A stretch of 64,000 nucleotides of DNA, taken from assembly GCA_019914945.1 (NCBI GenBank), contig CM034103.1, forward strand, positions 9,114,001 to 9,178,000. Direction: 5' to 3'. Both the position numbers and the translations under genes were made by a program. How positions within the stretch are numbered: the stretch's first letter is position 1; each line of letters opens with the position of its first letter. The notes beneath the pieces were generated by a model, which worked only from the letters and a program-made list of their open reading frames with translations, was not told the DNA's origin and ran no database searches. Source of the stretch: Typha latifolia (Eukaryota > Streptophyta > Magnoliopsida > Poales > Typhaceae). Positions 48,550-60,448 of this stretch are shown here, in pieces.

Positions 48550-49712
48550 CATAGAGGTGTTCACTTGTGATAGGGTTTATATTCGTGCCTGACGGGATCC
48601 CCTACAGAACCGAATGCAGCAATTTACTGCAGCTAAGAGTACTTGAGAAGGCATTAAATTGGCAAATATAGAACCCTGCAATTTTATTATATGACTAAGG
48701 GAGTCCTCTCGTTTCGTTATTTCCAAATACTGCAAGTCACATCTTGAGTAATGTTTTACTCTAACAAGTACCTAGAAATATGGAATAAAAAGTAGAAAAT
48801 ATTTTGCCCCTTTTAAATCATAGTTTTATATTTTCTAAGTTAGTTTTATCTCACCCATCAAATATCACCTGTGAGATTAATTGTTTGGATATGATTTTAG
48901 TGTTTCTAAGTTTCGATTTAATTATGTTACCTTGTGAAATACGGTGTTTTGAATTTTAATTTAGTTCTATGGTTAAATCAATTTGATGGTCAATTTCAAT
49001 TAAGTTGATGGTCAGCTTATATTATGTTCAAACTATGAAAAATCTCTCATTTCTTTGATAGTAGTAATACAAAAAAATGTTAAATAATTATAAAATTACT
49101 CATACATAACGGCAAGTCAATCCAGTTGGGTTGCCGACAAGGATAAGAGCTTAGGCTTTGGAAGTATTTGTGGAAATTTTGCACTCCTATTCTAAACGAG
49201 GCTTTGTTTCTTTTTTCTCTAAATATGGGTTAAATAATCTTAGAGAATCTTAAATTGAATCCAAAAATCTAACATTTAACCTAATGAAAGGAGTATTTTA
49301 AAGTTTTGTTATCATTAAAAAGATTAATATGTTATGAAAAATAAATAAGAGAGTGCATGAAAATATTCCATAATAAAAAGAGTGTTTTATTTATAACAAA
49401 ATAAAAAATATAGGGTACTATATATAAATTTTCTTTTCTTCGTACATAAAGTTATTATGTTTTCCCATGAAATATAACTGTGTTCCTGGGTTACGAAAAG
49501 ACACTTCTGAAGTTGCTGAATTGGAGAAGCTGTACTTTCCTCGTTTATGATGAAGAAGACATAGGACACACAAATAGTGAAAAAAAAATAAAGGATCCGG
49601 AACAAAAATCGATTAAATGCAGGGTGTTATAGGCCAATGTCCAAAAGTCTAAATGTTATATGTGGAACCAATATAAGTTTCCTTACATATTTTGTTCTCT
49701 TGGAGTCCCACC

Positions 49713-50126
49713 AGAGCATCTTTAATCGGATTCTAAATTGATTCTAAATCTCTAAATTTAGAACTCAATTTACCTTAACGGAGACCCAAATCATGCTTCA
49801 AATATAGAGCTTGCTTTAGTGCATAGCTTCAAATTTAGAGCTTGAGAGAGAATTTTGGAGCCTGGTATTATTACATTTTTAAATTATAAAATTACGTACA
49901 TCCTTTTTCTTTGTTCACTAATTATTTAAACTCAGTGAATATTTACTTCCAAGACCTTCAAAATAAGTTTAATATTAAATTATTTTTAAAACTAATTGTA
50001 AAATTTTAATTTTAAAATTAAATAATTAATAATTAAAATAGAGCTCAGATGTATCAGAGGGCACCATGCTCTAAAATGTGACTTGCTCTATATTTGGAAT
50101 ATAAAGCTATCCATTGGAGATGCTCT
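49713..50126. mobile_element. MITE with AGAGCATCT terminal repeats, ~414 bp
   Basis: The left end reads AGAGCATCTTTAATCGGAT. The right end read inwards is AGAGCATCTCCAATGGATA, an imperfect terminal inverted repeat. The interior is very AT-rich and non-coding, with inverted phrases about CTCTAAATTTAGA and TAGAGCTC. The repeat is of the kind seen in plant Tourist/Harbinger MITEs. A 3-bp duplication could not be confirmed. Confidence 0.6.
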
Positions 50127-50628
50127 TTAAGGAGTTTGCGTCCTTTTTCTCTCCTAACTCTCATATTCTCTTAACCTATTAGCTAAGGGAAGGGAAGGGT
50201 TCTAGTCCCTTATTATTTTTTTCTCCACTCCTCTCTCCTCTAATCAGTTGTTGCAGCCTTGAGCCACCGAGGTTGTTTGTGACTCATGGTTTTTCTTTCC
50301 CACTTATTGTAGCTCTTTTGGTTTTCCCCTTTCTTTTGGGCCTCTACCACATCTTTTCCTTTTGCGGCATTGCCTCCTTCATCACCCAATCAACTCTGCT
50401 ACCATCTTGTTGTTTTGCTGTCTCTCGACGCTCTATTGCTATCTTGTGTTACTCCACTTGTGCTATCACTTGACATATTGTTGCCCCTTGGGGGGAGTAG
50501 TGTTCTCTTAGTGCCTCTTTAAATTTTAGACAGTTACCATCACATCTCCCTCGTTGTTGCACCATATTTTTTTGGAGTGCTCTTTTGCTGCTATTGTTGT
50601 GTTGCATGTGTTGTTAGTGCTTTGATTT
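50127..50628. other. No recognisable feature
   Basis: A CT-rich stretch with a 66-codon Cys/Ser-rich open frame (50273-50473) of no known family. The Sirevirus is inserted directly after it. Confidence 0.4.
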
Positions 50629-50633
50629 GTTAA

Positions 50634-51587
50634 TGTTAGGTTTTTATTTGTTGGCAATTGTGTACGAAATATTCTAAGTGTATTTTTTTCATGTATATGA
50701 GCTTTACACAAGTCTAGAATATCTCTGGTTTGAAGAATTGCAAGATTATTGGAGAAAAGCCGTTAAGTTCACACCGTGTTCATAAACGCGTTCGAACGCG
50801 GGTACTGCGTTCATACAGACAGAGAGCCGCATTCACAAACGCGTTCGAACGCGGGTACTGCGTTCATACAGACAAAGAGCCACGTTCACAAACGCGTTCG
50901 AACGCAAGTATTGCGTTCACAAATGCGTTCGAACGCAACCTGAAGAATTCAAGTTGTCACGTTCAAATGCACTCGAGCCTGTTCGAACGCACCTGAGATC
51001 AAGTCATGCTGTTCGAACGCACTCGGGCCGCGTTCAAATGCACCAATGAAGTTTGATAAAATTGGACTTTCGTGAGTACGGATAAGACTTGGATTTGGCT
51101 CTATCTTGGAGATCATATATAAGGATTGTGATGCCCTATCTCTAGGGAGGTTGAAGAAGTATTATTGAAGGAGACTTCTTGAGGCTACATCAGTTCTTCA
51201 ACTAATAAGGTTCCACTCATCTACAAAAGTTAATTTTTCGTCTTAAGGGCTATCTAGACAAAAGATCAATCTCGAGGGTTACTTAGGTTGGACTTCAATC
51301 ACGAGAAGTAGTGAATCGTGAGTTCTAGCGAGCAAGACTGAGAAGAACAAAGTCGTTTGGATCGACGAGTTGTTTTGTGAGTCAGTCTTGTAACTGCTAC
51401 TATTCTAGTGATTGGTTTTGATCCGAGTTTGGATCCGTAGTTTTTTTCCCGTTTGGGTTTTTCCACATTAAAATTTTCGCTTTCATCTCTGCTTTCGTTC
51501 CTAATATTTCTACGGACTTTTACTTAAGCGAACGAATGATATTATTGTCTAGTATTTAGATACATACTTGTGTCTAGGGGTTTTTCA
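50634..51587 (+). repeat. 5' LTR of the Sirevirus (954 bp)
   Basis: It starts TGTTAGGTTTTTATTTG and ends GGGGTTTTTCA. A TATA box TATATAAG lies at 51116-51123. Six exact TTCGAA palindromes lie upstream of it at 50791, 50844, 50897, 50928, 50982 and 51012. Confidence 0.93.
50774..50940. repeat. ~53-bp tandem repeats in the 5' LTR
   Basis: The unit begins CGTTCACAAACGCGTTCGAACG and continues CGGGTACTGCGTTC...AGAGAGCCG. There are two full units and two shortened ones, each with the palindrome CGTTCGAACG. Confidence 0.9.
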
Positions 51588-51589
51588 AT

Positions 51590-51601
51590 TAGTATCAGAG
51601 C
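51590..51601 (+). other. Primer binding site of the Sirevirus
   Basis: TAGTATCAGAGC differs from the initiator-Met tRNA complement TGGTATCAGAGC by one G-to-A change. Confidence 0.85.
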
Positions 51602-51636
51602 GTGTTTTCTTACTCTTTGAGAGAGATCAGATAGGT

Positions 51637-53342
51637 ATGGATTTTCATAGAGATGGACCATCATCTATTAGACCTCCTATCCTAGATGGATCAAATTATG
51701 GATATTGAAAAGCTAGGATGAGAGCTTACTTAAAGTCTATAGATGAACGAGTATGGTTTGCCGTTGTGAACGGTTAGAGTCCACCAATGTACAGGTGGAT
51801 GATAAACTTACTGATAAACCGATAGAGTCATGGGATAGGTGAGACTATGAAAAATTTGGATAGAATAGCAAGGCAATAAATGCAATTTTTAGTTGTGTTT
51901 CCTCAGAAAAATTTATAAGAATTTCTATTTGTGAGATAGCAAAAGAAGCTTGGACGATCTTAGAAACTACTTACGAATGAACTATAGCTATAAAACTTTC
52001 TAAACTTCAGATGTTGACTACTAGTTTTGAAACTCTACGTATGGAGGAGAATGAGACATTTGATGAGTTCTATGCAAAGCTGAGTGATATAGTCAACTCT
52101 AGTTTCAACCTAGGAGAGAAAATTCCTTAAAATAGAATTGTCCGTAAGATCATTAGGTCTCTTCCATAGAAGTTTCTAGCGAAAATTACAGCTATTGAGG
52201 AAAGTAAGGACATCGATTCTATGAAAGTTGAACAATTGGTAGGAAATCTACAAACATTTGAGTCCAGTCTTTCAAAACTGAGGAAATCCAAAGGGATTGC
52301 TTTATCCACAATTGAAGAAATTATAGAGGAGTCTGATGATGAAGGTGATTTAGATGTTGAGATGTTGGCAATGTTCGTAAAAAAGTTTAATAAATTCTTT
52401 CGAAAGCCAAACAAGTTGAATGCTGAAAAACTTAAGAAAAGCAAAGCCTTTGTGAAAAAGAAGAATACTGCGAGTTCGAATATATGTGTGAGCCAACAAC
52501 AGTGTCAGACAGAAAAATAAGAATTCTGAGAATAAAGTTCGATATTTTGAATGTTCTGGTTTTGGACACATAGCACAAGAATGCCCTAATCGCCTTAAGA
52601 AGAAGGGTAAAGCTATGAAAGTTACTTGGGATGACTCAGATGAATCTGATGATGATTTTGGAAAAGACGAAGAAAACTTTGTTGCTTTTGCCTCTTCTCT
52701 ACTTAATATTGATTCTGTTGTTGATAGTGATAGTACAGATGATCAGGATATGTTACCAGCTGAGGAAGATGAATCTGAAATTCAAAAGGCATATAATGAC
52801 CTGTACCTGGAGTTGTTTAAACTCAAGAAAATCAATCTTAGACTACTTCAACGACTCAAGGTAATTGAACTAAAAAAAATTCAATTTGAGGAGAAGTACA
52901 AATTGAAACTTGAACGTGTCAAAGACCTTTCTGAACAACTTGACAATTCAAAAAATAAAATGAAGGCTGATGAAATTGAACTAGAGTGACTGAATAAGAA
53001 AGTGACATTTCTAAAACGGAAGAACAAACTTGACGAGATTCTAAAGGCAGAGATCTCTGGAAAAGACAGGTATGGTGTTGGATACACTAGTAATTCAAAT
53101 AATAATAAAATTGTCTTCGTTTCTACAGGTATACAAAAGTAAGAATATCTAAAGTTATCAACCGCATTTACAAAGCAATCCTGGATGAATGCTTCTAAAC
53201 TGAAGGTGAATCTACAAACTGGTGAATCGTCGACGGCACCAAAGGTAAACTTTAGTCACACTCCTCGACAAAAGGTGAGTAGAAAAGGTTTGTTCCGACA
53301 TGCTATCATTGCGGCATTCTAGGGCATATTCGACCTCATTGC
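51637..53342 (+). pseudogene. Sirevirus gag remnant
   Basis: The Met at 51637 begins MDFHRDGPSSIRPPILDGSN, a normal Sirevirus gag start, but the frame stops within 25 codons where a Trp codon has become TGA. Further stops at TAG/TAA follow in the same frame. Open stretches are 52221-52520 and 52615-52989 (acidic and Lys-rich, coiled coil). A first zinc knuckle near 52551 has lost its first Cys (Phe instead). A second at 53301-53342 is intact (CYHCGILGHIRPHC, CX2CX4HX4C). Two knuckles are usual in the lineage. Gag would form the virus-like particle. Confidence 0.8.
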
Positions 53343-53348
53343 AAATTT

Positions 53349-56300
53349 TTGCAAAAACCTAGAACTGCTTTCATTTATGGGATAAAAACAAAGGCCATAT
53401 GGATCAAGAAAAGTAATTTGAAATGTTATGTTGTGCATACAGCCTTGAAAGCTTTAAATTTTAATTTGTGGTATTTAGACAGTGGCTGTTCAAGACATAT
53501 GTCGGGTGACAAGTCGTTGTTCTCTAATCTTGAAAAACATGAAGGGGGAGTTGTGACATTTGGAGATGGTAATTCATCTAAGGTAATAGGTAAAGGAAAG
53601 GTAAGTTCTCCGGGGGTTCCTATTCTTAAAAATGTTCTTTATGTTAAGGGCTTGAAAGCAAATCTTTTGAGTATCAGTCAATTTTGTGATGAAGATTATG
53701 AGGTAAAATTCTCCAAAAATGATTGTACTATTCTAGATCATGGTGGTAATGTTATATGTTATGGATCTAGAACATCTGATAATTGTTATGTTGTTGGAAC
53801 GTCACATAAACTGAAATGTAACAGTGCCTATTTCGACATTGCAGATCTTTGGCATCAACATCTTGGACATGTAAATCACAAGGAATTATTTACTCTGTCC
53901 AAACAAGAAGTGGTAAGAGGAATACCTAAGATGAAAGAAATGTCAAAAAGAGTGCGGTTCGTGTCAAATTAGAAAACAAATTCGGATCTCACACAAGAAG
54001 GTAAATGCAGCTACTACCGACCGTGTGCTTCAATTAGTTCACATGGACTTGATGGGTCCAACAAAAATGGAAAGTCTTGGAGGTAAATGATATATATTCT
54101 TAATGGTCGATGATTACTCCAGATATACCTGAGCTGCCATTCTACGTGAGAAGTCTGAAACCTTTGAAGTTTTTAAATTATTATGCTTAAAATTGCAGAA
54201 TGAAAAATCTACAACCCTAGTTAGGATTCATTCTGATCATGGTAGAGAATTTGAAAATGAAATTTTTTCTATATTTTTTAATTCTCTTGGTATTCAACAT
54301 GAGTTTTCAGCCCCTATAACTCCACAACAGAACGAGATTGTTGAAAGAAAGAACCGAGTTGTGTAGGAAATGGCTAGGGTTATGCTTCACGCTAAAAAGG
54401 TTACTCAAAGGTTTTGGGCGGAGGCGGTCAATACAGCGGTACATGTGATAAATCGTGTTTATCTAAGACTAGGTACAAAAATGACTGCATATGAAATCTG
54501 GAAAGGTAAGAAACCTAGTGTTAAATATTTTCGAGGTTTTGGTAGTAAATGTTATATCTTGCGTGATTGAGAATATTTGACTAAATTTGACACTAGAAGT
54601 AGCGAAGGCATTTTCTTGGGGTACTCGAATAATAGTAGAGCCTACAGAGTATTTAATCTTGACACTTCTACTGTTATGGAATCTGCTAATGTTATGATAG
54701 ATGAATCCACGACTGATTTAACTGATGCTACTCCTATTTCTGTTTCTGCAGATACATATGACGAAGAAATATGAAAGGAGCTTGATCTGGAAATTGAGAA
54801 TCAGGATGAGGACAAAATTGAAATGAACAAAGATGACTGCAACGTACCGGAACCATCTGCCAGAGTGAAATCAAATCATCCACTGTCACAAGTGATCGAA
54901 AACGTGAATGAACCAATTAAGACAAGACGACAAATCCAAAGTGAGGTATCATTTATTTGTTATACATCTTCTTTTGAACCTAAAAATGTGAAGGAAGCAT
55001 TGTTAGACGATTCTTAGGTTAATGTTATGCATGAGGAATTAGAGCAATTTTCTAGGAATGATGTTTGGTATTTAGTTCCTAGACCTAAGAATGTGAACAT
55101 CATTGGAACAAAATGGATTTACAAGAATAAAAGTGATGAACCTGGCAATATAGTTCAAAATAAAACTAGACTCGTAGCACACGGATATACTCAGGTTGAG
55201 GGTATAGATTTTGATGAGACATTTGCTCCTGTTGCTAGATTAGAATCTATTCGTATACTGCTTGCTATTGCTTGTCACTTAAAGTTTAAATTGTTTCAAA
55301 TGGATGTGAAAAGTACATTCTTGAATGGTACTCTGAATGAAGATGTTTATGTGGAACAACCGAAAGGGTTCGAAGATCAAAAATTTTCTTCTCATGTGTT
55401 TAAACTGAAAAAAGGCTCTCTACGGGCAAAAACAAGCTCCAAGAGCTTGGTATGAGAAGTTGACCACTTTTTTAGTGAATGCGGGGTTCACTCGAGGGGA
55501 AGTGGACAAGACATTGTTCATTAGACGGTCAAACAAGAGTTTAGTTGTGGCACAAATATATGTGGATGACATTATCTTCGGGGCAACGAGTCGATCATTA
55601 GCTAAGGAGTTTGTAGATCTTATGCATAGTCATTTTGAGATGAGCATGATGGGTGAGTTGAAATTCTTTTTGGAACTTCAAATTACTCACTTGGAAAGAG
55701 GGATAAACCAAGTATGCTAAGGATCTTGTGACTAAATTTGGTTTAGAAAATGCAAAACATGTTAGAACTCCTATGAGTACAACTACCAAACTAGGTAAGG
55801 ATATTTTAGGAAAAAATGTCGATCAAACACTGTATAGGAGCATGATTGGTAGTCTTTTGTACTTAACTGCTAGTAGACCAGACATTGCATTTAGTGTTGG
55901 TGTGTGTGCTAGGTTTTAGTCTGAACCTAAGGAGACACATTTGTTTGCTGTGAAACGTATTATAAAATATGTCGGTGGCACAGTTGACTTAGGTATCTGA
56001 TTTACGTATGACTCGGGAGCTATCATATCTGGATACACGGATTCTGATTGGGCAGGTTCATGTGATGATAGAAAAAGTACCTCAGGTGGATGTTTTTATA
56101 TTGGAAACAATCTGGTTGCTTGGCACATTAAGAAACAAAACTCGATATCTTTATATACTGCAGATGCCGAGTACATTGCAGCGGGAAGTTGTTGTTCTCA
56201 GTTACTATGGATGAAACAGATAGTCAAAGATTACGGCATTGAACAAGATACTATGGTGCTTTATTGTGACAACATGAGTACTATTAATATTTCGAAAAAT

Positions 56301-56492
56301 CCTGTTCAACACTCGCGTACAAAGCATATTGATATCCGACATCATTTTATACGCGAGTTAGTTGAAGGCAAAACAATAGCATTAGAACATGTTGAGACAG
56401 AGAAACAGTTGGGTGATCTATTTACAAAACCTTTGGATTTACAGAGATTTGAGTATCTTCGTACTTCTTTAGGGATTTGTGCTTTGGATTGA
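53349..56492 (+). pseudogene. Sirevirus pol remnant (PR, IN, RT, RNase H)
   Basis: Protease with WYLDSGCSRHM lies at ~53470-53500, GAG-pre-integrase with LWHQHLGHVNHKEL at ~53850, integrase with VDDYSRYT, HSDHGREFE and ERKNRVV at 54000-54570. RT has [17 protein letters not shown] (55300) and YVDDIIFG (~55560). RNase H has CDNMSTINISKNPVQHSRTKHIDIRHHF (56250-56345) and ends DLFTKPL. The last stretch (56211-56492) is fully open. Stops at 53970, 54364, 54568, 54772 and 55015 and frameshifts at ~55412 and ~55715 break the polyprotein. The RT YVDD active site is retained. Confidence 0.88.
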
Positions 56493-57476
56493 TTTTTTTT
56501 TGTTTGGTTTGCGTGTTTCATTTTTATTATTTCTTTTCGTTTCTTTTTAGGTTTTCTTTACTCTGAACTTTTCCTTGGTTTTAGTTTCAGATTTGTCAAG
56601 AGTTTTTGTCATAAAAAAAAATTGATGCACTCCTAGATTCAATAATATACTCTTGACATATAAATATGATTTTTCTCTTGATTATGAGTTATGATAGTCA
56701 ATTCTGTCATCTTGCAGTATATTATATCATTTCTGATTTGTTCACTCTCTCGACTTCTATGATAATTAAACTAAATTTAATGCACTCATAACGTGTGTAT
56801 ATTCTTGAGTGAGCATGACATCATGAAATTGTTTTTAAATAGCTCACTATTGACGTTGATTTGCACAGTTTGACCTCATGCTTAGTCATCTCAAATGTGT
56901 TCATAAAAGATCAATGAAAATGGCTACAATGAGTTTGTGTGAAAATTCATCTTGTTTAGAGTCTAGTTTGACTCAGTACATTGCTTGCAAATTAAATAAA
57001 TTTTTTGATATTTGTGAATATCTTCTTGCACATTGTTTGATATGTACTACAAGAAAAGGGCTGCCTACTCATGTGTGAAAGCCATCATTGCACCAATATG
57101 GTTTATGTATAAAAAATATTACAGGAAAAATTCCTGTTCGGTTATGGAGAATAAGTGCAAATTTAAATACTAAGTCAGTTTGACTACTGTGTTGTATCAT
57201 TGTTTAAATAGGAAAGTTTATTTAAGAAGAATATTTCATGTTATCTATGCTCACCTTGCATATGTATATTGTTATGATCAATCAAGATTAATTTAATTTT
57301 GAGTGATGCATTAGAATTGATTATAATATGCTTTTGATGATTTGATTGATTTGTGTATGACTTATTTCATTCGATTGTCATATTCTATGTCTTGAATCTA
57401 TTTTGAATGTTTAGAGGTGCATCTCCAAAAAGATTTTTTGATTTTTTTCTTAGATTTTTTTATTTAAAAAAAAAGG
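56493..57476. other. Non-coding spacer between pol and the envelope-like unit
   Basis: AT-rich, T-rich sequence with no domain. A 66-codon frame at 56878-57078 is not recognisable. Confidence 0.5.
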
Positions 57477-58026
57477 TGTTCGAACGCAAATTTTTGAGTT
57501 CGAACGCGGTGACTGGCGCGTTCGAACGCGCAGACTGGTGCGTTCGAACGCACTCGAGGATTCTTTATATATTGCGTCCGAACCCAAGGGTTTTCATCTT
57601 CCATCATCCAAACCCTAGAAACCCTTCATTTTCTCCCTCTCAAATCTTTAAGATCTTGGTATTTTTCATCAAATTTCTCACTACAAACCCTTTTAAAGGG
57701 TCGTTCTCCTCCGGATCTAGCATCTTTCGGCCGAATTTCTTAGTTTTTCTTCACTTTTGCGAGGTATGATCATCCATCAATTTTCCTATTTTTTATTCAA
57801 TTAAGTCTCTTGATCATGATTGATTTCGTGCGTTTTTGAGTTTTGATCACGTTAAAGTTACTATCTTGATGTTTGTTGTGTGATTGAACGTGATATCTTA
57901 GCGTTTTCAAGTGGATGATGGATTTCATTTAGGGCCTTCATGATTTCTTGGATTTTTTTATTTCTTGCTATCTTTTTGTTTGCTTTGGGCATGTATTGAA
58001 TCTTGCATCTTGTTTCTTTCTCAAGA
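57477..58026 (+). promoter_or_regulatory. Internal promoter and spliced leader before the envelope-like ORF
   Basis: Four TTCGAA palindromes at 57479, 57499, 57521 and 57543 (spacing 20, 22, 22 bp) stand directly above a TATA-like TTTATATATT (57564-57573). A C/T-rich leader follows. A good donor GAG/GTATGA (intron from 57764) and a pyrimidine tract with acceptor CTCAAG (to 58025) place the splice junction one base before the ATG at 58027. This looks like a separate transcription unit inside the element. Inference from sequence only. Confidence 0.5.
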
Positions 58027-59052
58027 ATGCCTAGAAAAGCTGCAGTTTCCAAGAAACCTAGGTCGCCTTCCTCACCTACTTCGGCTCCCAAGTTTTCAAC
58101 ATCTACGGCTGCGGGGCGTTACAAACATAATTTTGGCACCCGTCCTGTTATCTGTGAACGACCCGTGATCATTTTCGATTTTTCTTCTTTGGGGATAGAA
58201 CAGATATTTACTGAGCGAGGATGGTTACCGGTGTGTGGGATGAGCGGGACTGCTTATGTGGAAGTTGTTCGGGAATTTTTTAGTAATGCCACGGTTTTAG
58301 ACCGCTGTATACGTTCTACTGTTCGTGGGGTGTCTGTATACCTGGACTCAGATGTTATTCGTGCTGAGCTTTGTCTTCCTGATGGTGAGTTCCAGTATCC
58401 AACGTCTGCTCCACTTTCAGATGTTGATGTATATGCTGGCACTGTATTGATCAAAGGGGAACGTTGGAAGGGAAACATGATGCCGCATGCGAAGCTGACG
58501 TCCGTGGCTCGCATGCTTCACTTATTTTGTCTATACAATGTCACCCCCAAGACTCAACATTCAAGTATTAGTCTGGATTGTGCATTCCTTCTTCATGCAA
58601 TGTTATCTGGAGTCTCGGTTGATTTGGCTGTGGTGATCTATGATTCAATACTCACAGCTGCATAGAAAGAAGCATCTCGTGAGGGGTTACCGTTTGGCAT
58701 CTTTTTTACAAATTTGTGCACTCAGAGTGGGGTGCGTGTGGATGCTTCAGAACCTTCTCTTACTTCACACAAATCGTTCGATCGGATTACTATTAAGCGG
58801 AGTCAAGCTCACGACCAGTTGTCTCCTCTCAAGCCGTCCTCTTTCGCCGCTGGTCGCTCCTCGCACCTCGACAGCTCTGATGATAGCTTTGACGGTGACA
58901 CATCTCACTTTGAGGGGGAGTTACCATAGTACTCTGACCGTTTCGATCAGCTTAGTACTCAAGTACAGGATCTCCATTTGGCAGTGCATGATTTACGAGC
59001 TGAGCGAGCTCGTCAGGGGGCTGTACTTGACTCTGTGTTGACGATTCTTTAG
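58027..59052 (+). pseudogene. Envelope-like ORF of the Sirevirus
   Basis: Met at 58027 (MPRKAAVSKKPRSP) begins an open frame of 212 codons to a TAG at 58663. The same frame continues to a TAG at 58927 and another at 59050. The body has FTERGWLPVCGMSG, YVEVVREFFSNA, VRGVSVYLDSDVIR and YDSILTAA. It resembles the plant 'envelope-like' / putative plant transposon protein family found downstream of pol in Sireviruses. No clear signal peptide or membrane segment is seen. The C-terminal ~40 codons (LSTQVQDLHLAVHDLRAERARQ) look like a short coiled coil. All three stops are TAG, as expected from CAG decay. Function is unknown even in intact elements. Confidence 0.7.
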
Positions 59053-59422
59053 CGTCAGTTTTCTCTGAGTTCCTAGTCTTTGGCATTTGTGTCAAAAAGG
59101 GGGAGAGTGTCTAGGTGTCTAGGTGTGTAGGGGGAGCATGGTAATAGGGGGAGTTTATTAGAGTATTTCTGTCTTTCGAATCTTGCTTATAACTTTGCTT
59201 GGAGGAATTGTGAACTTTGTTTGTTTACGTATTTTTGAACTTATGCTCCATTGATAACTTGTGTTTGGATTATTTATTCATTTCAAGTTATTTTCACTTG
59301 ATCTTGGATTGGTATATGTTTATTTGCAGGGATTGATGTGCAAAATATTCTAGTCTTGTTGATTACTCAATTTGAAGTCTTTGTAATATCTTGTAATCTA
59401 GGTGTTTTGTCACAAATTGCCA

Positions 59423-59433
59423 AAGGGGGAGAT
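59423..59433 (+). other. Polypurine tract of the Sirevirus
   Basis: AAAGGGGGAGA ends directly before the TT that leads into the 3' LTR. This is the expected primer position for plus-strand synthesis and typical of Sireviruses. Confidence 0.8.
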
Positions 59434-60443
59434 TGTTAGGTTTTTATTTGTTGGCAATTGTGTACAAAATATTCTAAGTATATTTTTTCATGTATATGAG
59501 CTTTACACAAGTTTAGAATATCTCTGGTTTGAAGAATTGCAAGTTGAGTTCACACCGCGTTCGCAAACGCGTTCGAACGCGGGTACTGCGTTCACACAGA
59601 TAGAGAGCCGCGTTCACAAACGCGTTCGAACGTGGGTACTACGTTCACACAGACAGAGAGCCGCATTCACAAACGCATTCGAACGCGGGTACTGCATTCA
59701 CACAGATAGAGAGCCGCGTTCACAAACGCATTTGAACGCGGGACTGCGTTTACACCAGACCGAGAGTTGCATTCACAAACGCGTTCGAACGCAACCTGAA
59801 GAATTCAAGTTGTCGCGTTCGAACGCACTCAGGCCCGTTCAAACGCACCTGAGATCAAGTCATGCCGTTCGAACGCACCCGGGCCGCGTTCAAACGCACC
59901 AATAAAGTTTGATAAAATTGGACTTTCGTGAGTACGGATAAGACTTGGATTTGACTCTATCTTGGAGATCATATATAAGGATTGTGATGCCCTATCTCTA
60001 GGGAGGTTAAAGAAGTATAATTGAAGGAGACTTCTTGAGGCTACATCGGTTCTTCAACTAACAAGGTTCCACTCATCTACAAAAGTTAATCTTTCGTCTT
60101 AAGGGCTATCTAGACGAAAGATCAATCTCGAGGGTTACTGAGGTTGGACTTCAATCATGAGAAGCAGTGAATTGTGGGTTCTAGCGAGCAAGACTGAGAA
60201 GAACAAAGTCGTTTGGATCGACGGGTTGTTTTGTGAGTCAGTCTTGTAACTGCTACTATTCTAGTGATTGATTCTGATCCGAGTTTGGATCCGTAGTTTT
60301 TTTTTCGTTTGGGTTTTTCCACGTTAAAATCTTGGCGTTCATCTCTGCTTTCGTTCCTAATATTTCTACGCACTTTTACTTAAGCGAACGAGTGATATCA
60401 TTGCCTAGTATTTAGATACATACTTGTGTCTAGGGGTTTTTCA
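59434..60443 (+). repeat. 3' LTR of the Sirevirus (1010 bp)
   Basis: Its start, end and TATA region match the 5' LTR. It is 56 bp longer because it carries one more copy of the ~53-bp tandem repeat. Differences are scattered, many of them C/T or G/A within CG dinucleotides. Confidence 0.93.
59555..59800. repeat. ~53-bp tandem repeats in the 3' LTR
   Basis: Four full units and one short final unit of the same repeat as at 50774. Several palindromes are mutated (CATTCGAACG, CATTTGAACG). Confidence 0.9.
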
Positions 60444-60448
60444 GTTAA

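Larger units (their letters stand above)
47916..49712. other. 3' flank of the trihelix gene, no further gene seen
   Basis: AT-rich sequence apart from the GA tracts. The 3' UTR is probably the first ~150 bp, where transcripts would reach the ATTATT/TATATA stretch. No element with recognisable ends and no coding region found. Confidence 0.5.
50634..60443 (+). mobile_element. Sirevirus-type Ty1/copia retrotransposon, 9.8 kb
   Basis: LTRs 50634-51587 and 59434-60443 bound a complete but mutated element. The target duplication GTTAA is present at 50629-50633 and 60444-60448. The primer site TAGTATCAGAGC (51590-51601) follows the 5' LTR. The polypurine tract AAAGGGGGAGA precedes the 3' LTR. Order: gag with two zinc knuckles, protease, integrase, RT, RNase H, then a 1.5-kb gap and an envelope-like ORF. 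This order and the ~1-kb LTRs with repeated palindromes are hallmarks of the Sirevirus (SIRE/Maximus) lineage. It has at least a dozen stops, so it is not autonomous. Confidence 0.92.

Noticed and set aside
48376..48564. Leu-Ser repeat frame
   Set aside because: Direct translation of the (GA)n microsatellite on the minus strand.
50774..50940. Regular repeats as a CRISPR-like array
   Set aside because: Units are near-identical over the whole length without unique spacers and lie inside an LTR of a plant element.
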